DNA of 64,000 nucleotides from Clostridium culturomicium (lineage in GTDB: Bacteria; Bacillota; Clostridia; Clostridiales; Clostridiaceae), in contig NZ_CCXK01000014.1 in assembly GCF_000821305.1 (NCBI RefSeq), positions 248,001 to 312,000 on the forward strand, written 5' to 3'. Positions 51,310 to 60,588 of this stretch are shown piece by piece. The position numbers and the translations under genes are program-made. The notes under the pieces were generated by a model that had not been told where the DNA came from, searched no databases, and saw nothing but the letters and a program-made list of their open reading frames with translations. The stretch's first letter is position 1. Each line of letters begins with the position of its first letter.

Positions 51310-51396
51310 GATTCATTCATATGTACTAATTTAAGTTAATATAGAGTTCTATTTCAAAACTTTCTACTTCACTTATGTCTTCTGCATATTTTTTAA

Positions 51397-51807
51397 TTAA
51401 ACTAAGGCCTCTACATCTGCTGCACTAGCCTTTACAGTAAATATCATGCTGTCATCAATCTTTATCGTACATTCATCAGTCTTTTCTTTTTGAACCTGAA
51501 GCCCTAAACCTCCAGTGTGTATTTCTATAACCTTTTTTGGTGCTATTGCAACTTCAAATTTTCCATCCTTCGCACCTGTTATCTTTAATTCCGTTCCCAC
51601 ACCTTCAGTTGACTTAACTATTAACCCTATGATGTTATTTCCTTTTAAAACTACTTTATCTGTTGGAATTGATTTAACCTCTACCTGCCCTTGAAGTGTC
51701 ATCCATCCACCACTTAAATTAATTTTAGCTAAAAGACTTGTGTTATAAGCTTCAGTAACCCTCTCTAATAATTTACCTAACTCATATATTTTTAATTCAT
51801 GCTTCAT
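51397..51807 (-). CDS. Uncharacterised 136-residue beta-rich protein
   Basis: No signal, membrane segment or cysteine-rich site. A short N-terminal helix (ELKIYELGKLLERVTEAYN) is followed by alternating strands (GGWMTLQGQVEV, KVVLKGNNIIGLIV, EFVAI-like, IEIHTGGLGLQV). It has a CAGGAGGG site. I do not recognise the family. Confidence 0.7.
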   Translation of the reverse strand: MKHELKIYELGKLLERVTEAYNTSLLAKINLSGGWMTLQGQVEVKSIPTDKVVLKGNNIIGLIVKSTEGVGTELKITGAKDGKFEVAIAPKKVIEIHTGGLGLQVQKEKTDECTIKIDDSMIFTVKASAADVEALV

Positions 51808-51931
51808 CTCGAACCCTCCTGTAATAATATTTTCCTAATAATCGCTATTAATTATATTATACATAACTCTTCCTATATATCTATACTTTTAATATATATT
51901 TAAAAAATCAAGTAAATATCATTTAAGGTTA

Positions 51932-52373
51932 ACCTTATTTAATATTGGGTATTCTGGCTCAGAATCCATAGAATTCGTTCCTACTGAAATTAGCAAAACA
52001 GAGTGTCCTCTAGTACTAATTTCAAATGAAATCAGTGGAACTATATTTCTGCTTGAAGTACAAGAAGGTGATATAAAAGTGCAGAATCAAATAGATAGAG
52101 AATACGTTTAAGAACTTTTTAAACAAATACCCGACAATTTAACTCTTCAAGATAAAGAAAAAGTAACTAAAGCTAAAGAAGCCTATGAAGGCTTAACAAT
52201 TTCTCAAAAAACTTTAGTAAATAACCTCAATAAATTAATAAAAGCATAAGAATTAATTGCTAAACTAGAAGCTGATAAAAAGCCACTTCCACCAACCGAC
52301 TAACCTTCATCCCTTAACCCTTTGCGTAATGGCTGTAGCAAGTGGAATCTTTATTAAAAAACATAAAAAATAA
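51932..52373 (+). pseudogene. Remnant of a cell-wall-anchored surface protein
   Basis: One frame encodes a recognisable protein broken by TAA stops at 52109, 52247 and 52301. After the first stop comes a helical domain (NLTLQDKEKVTKAKEAYEGL.., SQKTLVNNLNKL) of the type repeated in clostridial surface proteins. It continues to KLEADKKPLPPTD, which resembles an LPxTG sorting motif with its Gly changed to Asp. A +1 shift then gives VMAVASGIFIKKHKK and a stop at 52371, a hydrophobic segment and basic tail as in sortase substrates. The start is missing. It looks like the decayed 3' end of an adhesin-like gene. Confidence 0.65.
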
Positions 52374-52420
52374 GTAATAAAAATATCAGCAGATAATAAT
52401 TTTGCTGATATTTTTATTAC
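52374..52420. terminator. Bidirectional terminator
   Basis: 18-bp stem GTAATAAAAATATCAGCA and complement with an 11-nt loop. It follows the pseudogene stop directly and serves the convergent SDR gene. Confidence 0.88.
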
Positions 52421-52429
52421 TTTTATATT

Positions 52430-53197
52430 TTATGGTCTTAATCCACTTCCGCCTTGAAGTGTAATAGTTTCTCCTGTTAAATAGCTTGCTGCATTACTAG
52501 CTAGGAATACACATACTCCACCAATATCTGTTTCTGGATCTGCAAATCTACGAAGTGGAATATCATTTATTGTTTTCTCATATAAAGCTGGATATTCTTC
52601 CTTCCATCTCTCTAACCCTGGAGTCATAGCTAACGGACAAATCACATTAACATTAATTCCAAAGCCACCCCATTCTGCAGCCGCAACACGTGACATTCCA
52701 CGTATTCCTTCCTTTGCTGCAGCATACGAAGATTGGCCAAGTTTCCCAAACAAACCAGCTCCTGAAGCAAAATTTATAACACTGCCTTTAGTTTCCTTTA
52801 AGTATGGGAATGCTTCTCTCATGTAAAAAAAGGTTGCATATAACCCCGAATAAATTGCCATATCAAAATCTTCTTTACTATGATCAACTAAGTTTGTTCC
52901 AGATTTAGAAACCTGAGCATTATTTACTAAACAATCTATTCTTCCGAACTTTTCAACTGTTTTAGCTATAACACTTTTAACAGCCTCTTCATTTCCACCA
53001 TCTGCTGGAATGCCTAATACTTGAACATTAAACTCTTCTTCAAGTTTTTTAGCTGCATTTTCTAAGTCAGTCACATTCCTTCCAGTTATAACTATATTAG
53101 CCCCTTCTTTTGCAAAGGCTCTAGCAACACCATTACCTATCCCCTTCGAACCACCGGTAATGATAACTGCCTTACCTTTCAATTCATCATTGTACAT
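52430..53197 (-). CDS. Short-chain dehydrogenase/reductase
   Basis: 255 residues. Cofactor motif TGGSKGIGNG (about 14-23), NNAQ (usually NNAG), catalytic Ser near INFASGAG and YxxxK in SSYAAAKEG (about 157). The C-terminal NVICPLAMTPGL and TGETITLQGGSGLRP match the classical SDR family. It reduces or oxidises a carbonyl with NAD(P)H; the substrate is unknown. It has an AAGGATGG site and is monocistronic. Confidence 0.92.
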   Translation of the reverse strand: MYNDELKGKAVIITGGSKGIGNGVARAFAKEGANIVITGRNVTDLENAAKKLEEEFNVQVLGIPADGGNEEAVKSVIAKTVEKFGRIDCLVNNAQVSKSGTNLVDHSKEDFDMAIYSGLYATFFYMREAFPYLKETKGSVINFASGAGLFGKLGQSSYAAAKEGIRGMSRVAAAEWGGFGINVNVICPLAMTPGLERWKEEYPALYEKTINDIPLRRFADPETDIGGVCVFLASNAASYLTGETITLQGGSGLRP

Positions 53198-53388
53198 AAA
53201 AACACCATCCTTACATATTAAGAATAATTATTATCTTATGATATAAAATATTATTTATAGTATATATTGTAACACTCTTTTTAATTCTAAATTATAATTT
53301 TACAAAATTTTCACAATTATTTATCTATTTTTTTTAACTAAAATACTAAATATTTTTTTCAATATCTTCCTTTACCCTGTCTATGCTA

Positions 53389-53883
53389 TTAATGTTGTAC
53401 ATGGGTCTTAATATAGGATTTGACTTCTTCTGGACAAATATTAAGTATAATTGCAAACTCTTCATTTAACAACTTCTCTGCGGTATGCATTATTTCTTCA
53501 TCACCTTTATATAGCTTTTTCCCTTGCAACTTTCTCTGCTTTTTATCTAAATATATGCTCCTTATAATTGTGATTAAATCCTCACACTTGGCAGTTCTAA
53601 TCATAGATTTAAACTGTTGTAATCTTAACTTTTCATCCTCTACCAATATAGGAATTTCATTATTCATATCACTAATTAATGATGCAACCTCATCTTTTGT
53701 GTGTATTTTTCTCATTGCAATTTTCTCATTATCAACGGGTATTTTAACAACTATATTTTTAGAATATACGGGACTTAAAACATAGTATTCTCTCAAATTA
53801 TTTCCTGTCTCTTTTTCAATATCTATAATTTTGCATACTCCCATTGTTCCATACATTATTAAATCATTAATTTTAAACTTCAA
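53389..53883 (-). CDS. CarD family transcriptional regulator
   Basis: 164 residues from a TTG start with GGAGGAGG upstream. The N-terminal RNA-polymerase-interacting Tudor-like domain (FKINDLIMYGTMGVCKI.., YYVLSPVYSKNIVVKIPVDN) is followed by a helical DNA-binding domain (SLISDMNNEIPILVEDEKLR, KLLNEEFAIILNICPEEV). CarD proteins bind the polymerase beta subunit and stabilise open promoters. This is one of the shorter, clostridial-type members. Confidence 0.88.
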   Translation of the reverse strand: MKFKINDLIMYGTMGVCKIIDIEKETGNNLREYYVLSPVYSKNIVVKIPVDNEKIAMRKIHTKDEVASLISDMNNEIPILVEDEKLRLQQFKSMIRTAKCEDLITIIRSIYLDKKQRKLQGKKLYKGDEEIMHTAEKLLNEEFAIILNICPEEVKSYIKTHVQH

Positions 53884-54154
53884 AGTATCCTCCTCCTTAA
53901 TCTTAATATGCTATTTATCTTTTAAACTTTCGATGATTATATCTGCTAATTATTTTCTAGAAATAAAAAAATATAGCTCTAACAACTAGATTTACGTTAT
54001 TAAAACTACATACCGTATATAAACTATTATATCATATAAAAATTTTATAATGTAAATAAAAGTTTTTTATGATTTCAAATAAAGTTAGGCATTTTGCTTT
54101 TATCTTCATTTATGTCATAATAAAAGTAAGAAATAAGGTTTTGGAGATGATACA

Positions 54155-54892
54155 ATGACTACTAAAATAGAAAAGCTATCAAAAATTCTTAATGAAAGTA
54201 AAAATATAGTATTCTTTGGTGGCGCTGGAATGAGTACTGAATCAGGAATACCTGATTTTCGAAGTTCTGATGGACTTTTTAACGAGAAGCTTAATATCAC
54301 TCTTACTCCTGAACAATTAGTTTCTCATACTTATTTTTCAAGATATCCAGAGCAATTTTTCAACTTCTATAAAGCTAAACTAATCTATCCTAACGCTAAA
54401 CCTAATACAGGACACTTAGCCCTTGCTAAACTTGAAGAAGCAGGAAAGCTAAAAGCTATAATTACACAAAATATAGATGGACTTCATCAAATTGCAGGTT
54501 CTAAAAATGTTTTTGAATTGCATGGCTCAGTTCACAGAAATTACTGCACCAACTGCAATTCATTTTATGATGCTGAGTTTGTAATTACTGCACCAGGAAT
54601 ACCTCTATGCACCAAATGTGGTGAAATAGTTAAACCTGATGTTGTTCTATATGAAGAAATGTTAGATGATAATGTTATTAATGGTGCTATTAACGCTATC
54701 GCATCTGCTGATACCTTGATCATTGGCGGCACCTCTTTAGTTGTTTACCCTGCTGCTGGTTTAATTAATTATTTCAGAGGTAAAAACCTTATATTAATTA
54801 ACAAAACTCCCACTCCTGCCGACTCCAATGCAAATCTAGTTATTCGTGATTCAATTGGAAAAGTTTTAAGTGAAGCTGTCTCAAATTTATAA
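54155..54892 (+). CDS. cobB: NAD-dependent protein deacylase (sirtuin)
   Basis: 245 residues. NAD-binding GGAGMSTESGIPDFRS (about 22-37), TQNIDGLHQ, catalytic histidine in ELHGSVH and a Zn site with CTNC and CTKC. GTSLVVYPAAGL closes the Rossmann fold. The compact, single-domain form with an intact zinc site is a housekeeping deacetylase/deacylase rather than a defence sirtuin. The ATG follows TGGAGATG. Confidence 0.94.
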   Translation: MTTKIEKLSKILNESKNIVFFGGAGMSTESGIPDFRSSDGLFNEKLNITLTPEQLVSHTYFSRYPEQFFNFYKAKLIYPNAKPNTGHLALAKLEEAGKLKAIITQNIDGLHQIAGSKNVFELHGSVHRNYCTNCNSFYDAEFVITAPGIPLCTKCGEIVKPDVVLYEEMLDDNVINGAINAIASADTLIIGGTSLVVYPAAGLINYFRGKNLILINKTPTPADSNANLVIRDSIGKVLSEAVSNL

Positions 54893-54895
54893 AAA

Positions 54896-54942
54896 TTAAG
54901 TCCATATGAGGATGAATCATAACAACGCTCATATGGACTTAA
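54896..54942. terminator. Bidirectional terminator
   Basis: 15-bp stem TTAAGTCCATATGAG and complement with a 17-nt loop; T's follow on both strands. Lies between the convergent sirtuin and DUF1003 genes. Confidence 0.9.
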
Positions 54943-54950
54943 CTACTTTT

Positions 54951-55337
54951 TTATTCGTTGTTTTTTGTGTTCTCATCTATACCCAACTTCTCTAGCTTAT
55001 CAAAAATAGCTTCTTGATTTTCCAAAAGCTTATCTAACTTCTCATGTATATCACTCATAATGACCTCATTTTTTAAGTTTACTTTATAATCATTTTCACT
55101 TCTAACTCTATCCTTTGCTTCCTGTCTATTCTGACTCATCATAATAAGAGGTGCTTGAAATGCTGCTAGACATGACAGTGCTAAATTTAAAAGAATGAAT
55201 GGATATGGATCAAACCCTTTATTTTTGAGAGCAATTCCATTGACCATCATCCATAAAACTAGAGTTCCAAAAAATATAATTAAAATATTTATAAAAAAAC
55301 AGTATGAAAATTGCAATATTCTCATACTGTAAATCAA
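54951..55337 (-). CDS. DUF1003 family membrane protein
   Basis: 128 residues from a TTG directly after the patatin stop, with GGAG 11 nt upstream inside the patatin end. Two membrane helices (INILIIFFGTLVLWMMVNGI and YPFILLNLALSCLAAFQAPL), the family's MMSQNRQEAKDRVRSENDY motif, and a C-terminal coiled coil (IHEKLDKLLENQEAIFDKLE). Shorter than many DUF1003 proteins at the N-terminus, but the core domain is complete. Function unknown. Confidence 0.8.
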   Translation of the reverse strand: MIYSMRILQFSYCFFINILIIFFGTLVLWMMVNGIALKNKGFDPYPFILLNLALSCLAAFQAPLIMMSQNRQEAKDRVRSENDYKVNLKNEVIMSDIHEKLDKLLENQEAIFDKLEKLGIDENTKNNE

Positions 55338-56297
55338 CTATCTTACTACTCCATTTCTCAAAAATAAATTCATACTCTTTTCCCTAGTTCTACTTACGGC
55401 ATCCTCAATTGGCTGACCTTTCATAATTTCAATAATCATTGGTGCTAAAATAACCATAGCATCTCGATACCCCATTTCAATATTTTGATATAAAGTACTT
55501 TTATTCATATTAATAGCACCAATTCCATTGATAAATTCTAAAGACGTTGATGGATAAATCTCTACTATATTTTTCATTTCACCAAATCTTACAGCTACTG
55601 CATCTTTATTTGATAAATGAACCACAATTATTATATCACATCCATGCTTTCTTACTGGTGCCACTGGTACATTATCAGCATTATGTTTCATTCTCGAATA
55701 CATATTAATGCCACCATCTGCATATCTGTGATTTTTAAACATTATAGGTTTAAAAATGTATGGTATGGCACATGAAGCAAGAACAATATTCTTCATTTCC
55801 TCTTCATTATAGTCATTTAAACAGAAATATTCCGGTCTTTCATCATCGATGTTATACGCACAAGCATATATACATTTACCTGAGTTTCTAATAACTCTCA
55901 TGTCAACATACTCTTCTATAAATTTTTCAACACCACTTTGAGATAAGAGTGCTATATCTCCACCTTTTAATTGATCAATTATCCCTTGGTCATTACCTAA
56001 ATTTTTAACTCTGGATATCAACTCTGTTACCTTCTTTTTCCTACTATTCTCCTGACTGAAAATAAATCTAGAATAAGACAAGTTACTCCAGCTACTATTA
56101 CAAGTACCTTCATCATTCATTGCTAAAAGTAAAGCATTAACAGCTCCTATTGAAGTTCCTGAAATAACTTGAATTTGATTTATCAGCTGAAGCTCCCACA
56201 AAGCTTTAAATACCCCGGTTTCATAAGCTCCCTTTGCTCCACCTCCAGATAATACTAATCCTATATTTAATTCTGATAATTCTCTTACAATTTTCAA
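55338..56297 (-). CDS. Patatin-like phospholipase
   Basis: 319 residues from a TTG with AAGGTGG upstream. The oxyanion-hole loop GGGAKGAYETGVFKAL (about 18-33), nucleophile elbow GTSIGAVNA and catalytic aspartate in YADGGI are all present, so an active Ser-Asp lipid acyl hydrolase is expected. It runs directly into the DUF1003 gene (stop and TTG adjacent), so the two are co-expressed. There is no CD-NTase gene nearby, so a CBASS effector role is not supported. Confidence 0.9.
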   Translation of the reverse strand: MKIVRELSELNIGLVLSGGGAKGAYETGVFKALWELQLINQIQVISGTSIGAVNALLLAMNDEGTCNSSWSNLSYSRFIFSQENSRKKKVTELISRVKNLGNDQGIIDQLKGGDIALLSQSGVEKFIEEYVDMRVIRNSGKCIYACAYNIDDERPEYFCLNDYNEEEMKNIVLASCAIPYIFKPIMFKNHRYADGGINMYSRMKHNADNVPVAPVRKHGCDIIIVVHLSNKDAVAVRFGEMKNIVEIYPSTSLEFINGIGAINMNKSTLYQNIEMGYRDAMVILAPMIIEIMKGQPIEDAVSRTREKSMNLFLRNGVVR

Positions 56298-56510
56298 TTA
56301 ACCACCTTCATTTTATTTATAATCCTTTAATTTGAATTATGCTCTTTATCTTACTACTATAATACTAAGGCTTCATTAAAAATTTTACAACTTTTCAAAA
56401 AGTTTATTCAAACAAACCTTTTATAATTTTATCTATATATAAGTAGACATTTTAAAAATATATCTCTTATAATTGTATTGTAAAGAATATTGTTTCAAGG
56501 AGGTATTGTC

Positions 56511-57278
56511 ATGGAAAATAACTTAGAACTATTTTGGGATGCATCTATAGACGAAATCAAAGCTGGTTATACAGAATCAAGCGATGCCTATATATGTTTA
56601 GTTTGTGGAAAAGAATTTATTAAGGGTGAGGTTTTTCCCATTGAAAATAGATTTTTCGATGCTAAAAAAGCTGTTGAATTACACATTGAAGAGGCCCATA
56701 CATCAATGCTAAACTATATTCTTAACATGAATTCATCCTTTATTGGTATATCAGATGTTCAAAAAAATCTCATTACTCACTTTGCATCAAAGGAAACTGA
56801 TAAAGAAATTGCAGCTAAACTTGGTATTGCAGGGTCAACCATTAGAAACCATCGATATAAATTAAGAGAAAAGGAAAAACAAAGCAAAGTTTTCTTAGCA
56901 ATGATGGAGCTTCTAGCTGAAAATACTAAAAAGAAAATATCAGTACTTGAAAAATCTACCCTTTGTGATGCTCATAAAACTGCCACAACTTTAGATGACA
57001 GATTTAATATAACTGATAAAGAGAAAGCCCAAGTAATTGCCAATTACATGGATGAAAGTGGTGCATTAAAAACTTATCCCTCTAAAGAAAAGAAAAAAAT
57101 AATAGTTTTAGAGGAAATAGCTAAAAACTTTTCCAAAGGAAAGCATTATTCAGAAAAGGAAATAAACAGAATCATAAAGCGAATTCATGAAGACTATGCA
57201 ACTATTAGAAGAGCCTTAATTGAATATGGCTTCCTTGATAGAAATAATACTGGAACGGATTACTGGGTAAATGATTAA
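56511..57278 (+). CDS. Zinc-finger/HTH regulator with C-terminal DUF2087 domain
   Basis: 255 residues from the ATG at 56511, which has AAGGAGG 7 nt upstream. The N-terminal ~65 residues hold a probable zinc site: CLVCGKEF and a paired HIEEAH. Next is a LuxR-like helix-turn-helix (about 85-120: SDVQKNLITHFASKETDKEI, AAKLGIAGSTIRNHRYKLRE). The C-terminal ~90 residues form a DUF2087 domain (LKTYPSKEKKKIIVLEEIAK, HYSEKEINRIIKRIHEDY, FLDRNNTGTDYW). A paralogue lacking DUF2087 lies at the right edge of the window. The pair flanks the peptide-catabolism operon. Confidence 0.85.
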   Translation: MENNLELFWDASIDEIKAGYTESSDAYICLVCGKEFIKGEVFPIENRFFDAKKAVELHIEEAHTSMLNYILNMNSSFIGISDVQKNLITHFASKETDKEIAAKLGIAGSTIRNHRYKLREKEKQSKVFLAMMELLAENTKKKISVLEKSTLCDAHKTATTLDDRFNITDKEKAQVIANYMDESGALKTYPSKEKKKIIVLEEIAKNFSKGKHYSEKEINRIIKRIHEDYATIRRALIEYGFLDRNNTGTDYWVND

Positions 57279-57317
57279 AAAAAGGGAACGAAGCCAAAAT
57301 GACTTCGCTCCTTTTTT
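57278..57317. terminator. Bidirectional terminator
   Basis: Stem AAAAAAGGGAACGAAG / CTTCGCTCCTTTTTT with a small bulge. It serves the DUF2087 regulator and possibly the convergent pepX operon. Confidence 0.85.
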
Positions 57318-57371
57318 ATAACTATTATTCTACAAAAGGGGATTCATATAATTAATTAATCAGCTATTTAA

Positions 57372-59294
57372 TTATACAAAAGGAATTTCTACATTTATTG
57401 AACTTCCCTCAATCTTTACTTTTGTTTTTACAAAAGGTCTTTCAGTAGCTTGAGTATCGGTTCCATATAAAATAACTCCTATCTTATGTCCTGCTTTTAC
57501 AGTATAATCCATTGGTATCATTGTAAAAGTATATTCATAGAATTTACCCTCTTCTATTTTTTCTTTATTCCAAAGAGAGTTTCTATTTTGTGCATTCATC
57601 CATCCTCTAGAAATTACTCTATACTTAGATGGTTCAGCCTCATGAATAAATCTTTTCATATCAGCTTTAGGAGTATTTAATCCCCATTGTATCCCTTTTT
57701 CTAAGGTAACCTCTTGCTTAACTAACATGCGGTTATCCTCACCATAATCTACTAACATCGCACTTAATATAGCAGTTGGCTTATCAATTGCAGCTTTAAA
57801 GGACACCTGTACTCTTCCACTTATTCTTACATCTTCAGCTAACTCATCTCCGACAAATCTCACAAAGTGACTTTCATCCTTTTGTTCACTTAAGACAAGC
57901 TCATCTAACCATTCTGACATATTAACTTTTTCTCTCTCATACACAGTTGCTGATAAATTATCCACAAAATTCACAAAAGTATCAACTTGTCCTATATCAA
58001 ATTTCTTTAATTCACTTTTTTCTGCTGGCCAATTTGCTGAAGTATGCCACTGATTTTGATTTATGTTACTCTGAATTAAAACACTTGGAATCTTCTCCAT
58101 TGCTCCATTTTCAATATCGTATAGCCAATAATCTAACCACATGTGCATAATTTCATTAAAGTTTCCATTTTCTAAATCGTGAATATATATGTGGTCACCT
58201 TGATGCAAAATCATCTTTCTTGGTACATTATACTTTTCAAGTGCTTTCCATAAAAGGTCACACTGATTAGGCATAACATTCCAATCATTTAGACCATGAA
58301 CAATAAAGGTCGCAGCTTTAAAGTTATGTACTTGATTTAAATAATTCCTCTCGTCCCAAAACTTATTGTAATTCCCGCTATTACGATCTTCAAGCTTTAT
58401 TAAATTCTCAAGACATTTTTCATAAGCATCCTTAACCTTTGGATAATCTTCATCTAACCTTCTGCTGAAGCAATACTTTGCAAGTATATCAAGGTCATCT
58501 CCCTGCCAATCAATGGCTGGAGAATTTAATCCATTGTATCTATAATATTCATACCAGCTAGAAATTGCCGCTTCTGGTATAATAGTTTTCAACCCTTCAA
58601 CACCTGTAGCTGCAACTGCAATGCACATGGTTCCTAAGTACGATTTACCTGACATTGCAACACTTCCAGTACACCAGTCAGCCTTTATTTCTATATTATC
58701 TTCTCTGTTAGTAAAAGCTCTGCATCTTCCATTTAACCAATCTATTACAGATTTAAAGGCTTCTGTTTCTTCTACAGACCCTGTCAAGGTAAACCCTTCT
58801 GACCCCTTTGTTCCAAGTCCACCACAGAAAACTGATGCATAACCTCGACTATTAAAATAGCTGTACCAGTCAGTAATACACTCTAGGGGAATCTCCTCCG
58901 TTGGAGCTGTTTCTACATATCCCTTTGTTTCTCTTACATATTTAGGTTTTACGTTATTCTTCCTTTTAAAATCATATATAATATCTTCTCTAGAAATATT
59001 CTGCTGTTCATAAACAACAACATCTTTATCTACATTGTGAGGTACATACCAGTCTTCATTACAAGTCATCATATATGGATTTGCAACATAAATAGCTGGG
59101 ATCTTTAACCCTTCTAAGGTCTCCTTAGGCCTTCTTATATACACTGCAATTAAATCTAACTTTCCATCCCCATCAGTATCTACTGGTGTTTCAACAAATA
59201 CCTTTTCAAAAATACATTCTTTATAATCAAATATTGCCTGTGTCTTATTAGCCTTTATTAAACTGCTATAATTTCTCGTTTCTTCCTTTGCCAT
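57372..59294 (-). CDS. pepX: Xaa-Pro dipeptidyl-peptidase (S15 / CocE-NonD family)
   Basis: 640 residues. An alpha/beta-hydrolase core carries the nucleophile in GKSYLGTM (about 219), the acid in HGLNDWNVMP and the base in QGDHIYIHDL. The C-terminal ~200 residues are the PepX beta-sandwich domain. N-terminal EKVFVETPVDTDGDGKLDLI is typical of Xaa-Pro dipeptidyl-peptidases, which remove X-Pro dipeptides in the cytoplasm. It is shorter than the lactococcal enzyme (about 760) because it lacks the large N-terminal domain. It is last in a five-gene operon and probably helps use proline-rich peptides. Confidence 0.88.
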   Translation of the reverse strand: MAKEETRNYSSLIKANKTQAIFDYKECIFEKVFVETPVDTDGDGKLDLIAVYIRRPKETLEGLKIPAIYVANPYMMTCNEDWYVPHNVDKDVVVYEQQNISREDIIYDFKRKNNVKPKYVRETKGYVETAPTEEIPLECITDWYSYFNSRGYASVFCGGLGTKGSEGFTLTGSVEETEAFKSVIDWLNGRCRAFTNREDNIEIKADWCTGSVAMSGKSYLGTMCIAVAATGVEGLKTIIPEAAISSWYEYYRYNGLNSPAIDWQGDDLDILAKYCFSRRLDEDYPKVKDAYEKCLENLIKLEDRNSGNYNKFWDERNYLNQVHNFKAATFIVHGLNDWNVMPNQCDLLWKALEKYNVPRKMILHQGDHIYIHDLENGNFNEIMHMWLDYWLYDIENGAMEKIPSVLIQSNINQNQWHTSANWPAEKSELKKFDIGQVDTFVNFVDNLSATVYEREKVNMSEWLDELVLSEQKDESHFVRFVGDELAEDVRISGRVQVSFKAAIDKPTAILSAMLVDYGEDNRMLVKQEVTLEKGIQWGLNTPKADMKRFIHEAEPSKYRVISRGWMNAQNRNSLWNKEKIEEGKFYEYTFTMIPMDYTVKAGHKIGVILYGTDTQATERPFVKTKVKIEGSSINVEIPFV

Positions 59295-59321
59295 ATCCTT
59301 TTTGTATCCCCCTACTATTTC

Positions 59322-60575
59322 CTACTTTTGCTTCTTAAGATATCTCTTCCATACTAATACAACACCTGCTCCGATTAGTAGCATTACTATTAAGAATCCA
59401 AAGTAATATCTGAATCCAGTTACACCTGGATATCCATCAATTAATATTCCTGCAAGTAAAGAACAGAATATTTCCGGAAAGTAACCAACCGTTGATATAA
59501 TTCCAGCTGCAGTTCCTGAATATTGCTCTGGTATATTTCCTTCACTCATCATTGCCCAAGTTAATGCATAATTAACATTATAGAAGAAGTAAATTACTAA
59601 AAATAATATTGTAAACACTATTATTGAGCTAGATGATAATGGTAACAATAGTATTGCTAAAGTTCCTGCTGCCATAGCTATGAAGGATACTAAAAGTAAA
59701 TTACCAGTTCCAACCTTATCAGCAATATATCCACCACCAACATTAGAAAGAGGTGAAAGGAATCTCTTAACTGCGGCTAGAGTAGCTCCTAGTGTAACTG
59801 TCATTCCTAAAATACCTGTAGCATAAGGAGTGAAATAGTATAAAGATAAAGTAAATACATAGTTACAGAAGGTTACAATTCCAATTATCCATACTGCTGG
59901 TAAACGTAGAACTTTTCCTATTTCTTTAAAAGATAATTTTTCACTTTCTCCGATATTTTCATCATTCATTTTCCAAAATACAAGCAAACCACTTATTATA
60001 GTTATTATTGAATAAAATATGATAACATATTTCATACCTGTTGCATCATCTAATTTATTTACACCAAGTCTGAATATTATTACTGCAAGTGGAGCCATTA
60101 TTGCTGCTGTAATGCCTCTTCCCCCTTCAAACCATCCAAACGCCTTACCTTGATCCTCTGCACTTGATAAAACACGTACTGCTTTTACACAAGCTGGCCA
60201 GAATGCAAATAGTGAAGTAAATCCCCAAAATGCGTATAAACAAACTAAAGCACCAAAGCTTAACGGTAATAAATGTAGAAATCCCCCTATTCCAGTTCCA
60301 ACAAGTGATAAAGTTAATAACATTCTAATAGAAAAGCGGTCTGCTAAATAACCACCAAATAAGTAAGATATCATACCAAAAACGCCAAAAATACTGCCAA
60401 ATACCCCCATTTGAGTATTAGTTAAATTGTACACTTCCAAATATGCATCATAATAGTCATACCTGAAATATGGCAATCCATAAATAATTGCTCCACCAGC
60501 TGCTACAAGCAAAATTGCAATAAAGTTTTTTGATGTCTTTTCACTAAACCCAAGTTTTCCAAATTTGTTTCCCAT
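59322..60575 (-). CDS. MFS transporter (first peptide-cluster carrier)
   Basis: 417 residues, 12 membrane helices. MFS signature GGYLADRFSIRMLL after helix 2 and a related GGGYIADKVGTGNLL in the second half. No periplasmic domain. Its location between the M32-like and PepX genes suggests it carries peptides, dipeptides or amino acids, but direction and substrate are unknown. The ATG has AAAGGAGAG. Confidence 0.88.
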   Translation of the reverse strand: MGNKFGKLGFSEKTSKNFIAILLVAAGGAIIYGLPYFRYDYYDAYLEVYNLTNTQMGVFGSIFGVFGMISYLFGGYLADRFSIRMLLTLSLVGTGIGGFLHLLPLSFGALVCLYAFWGFTSLFAFWPACVKAVRVLSSAEDQGKAFGWFEGGRGITAAIMAPLAVIIFRLGVNKLDDATGMKYVIIFYSIITIISGLLVFWKMNDENIGESEKLSFKEIGKVLRLPAVWIIGIVTFCNYVFTLSLYYFTPYATGILGMTVTLGATLAAVKRFLSPLSNVGGGYIADKVGTGNLLLVSFIAMAAGTLAILLLPLSSSSIIVFTILFLVIYFFYNVNYALTWAMMSEGNIPEQYSGTAAGIISTVGYFPEIFCSLLAGILIDGYPGVTGFRYYFGFLIVMLLIGAGVVLVWKRYLKKQK

Positions 60576-60588
60576 ATTAAACTCTCCT

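Noticed and set aside
54155..56297. Sirtuin, patatin and DUF1003 genes as an anti-phage system
   Set aside because: The sirtuin is a compact housekeeping type with an intact zinc site and is convergent, not co-transcribed. There is no CD-NTase, TIR, helicase or nuclease partner.
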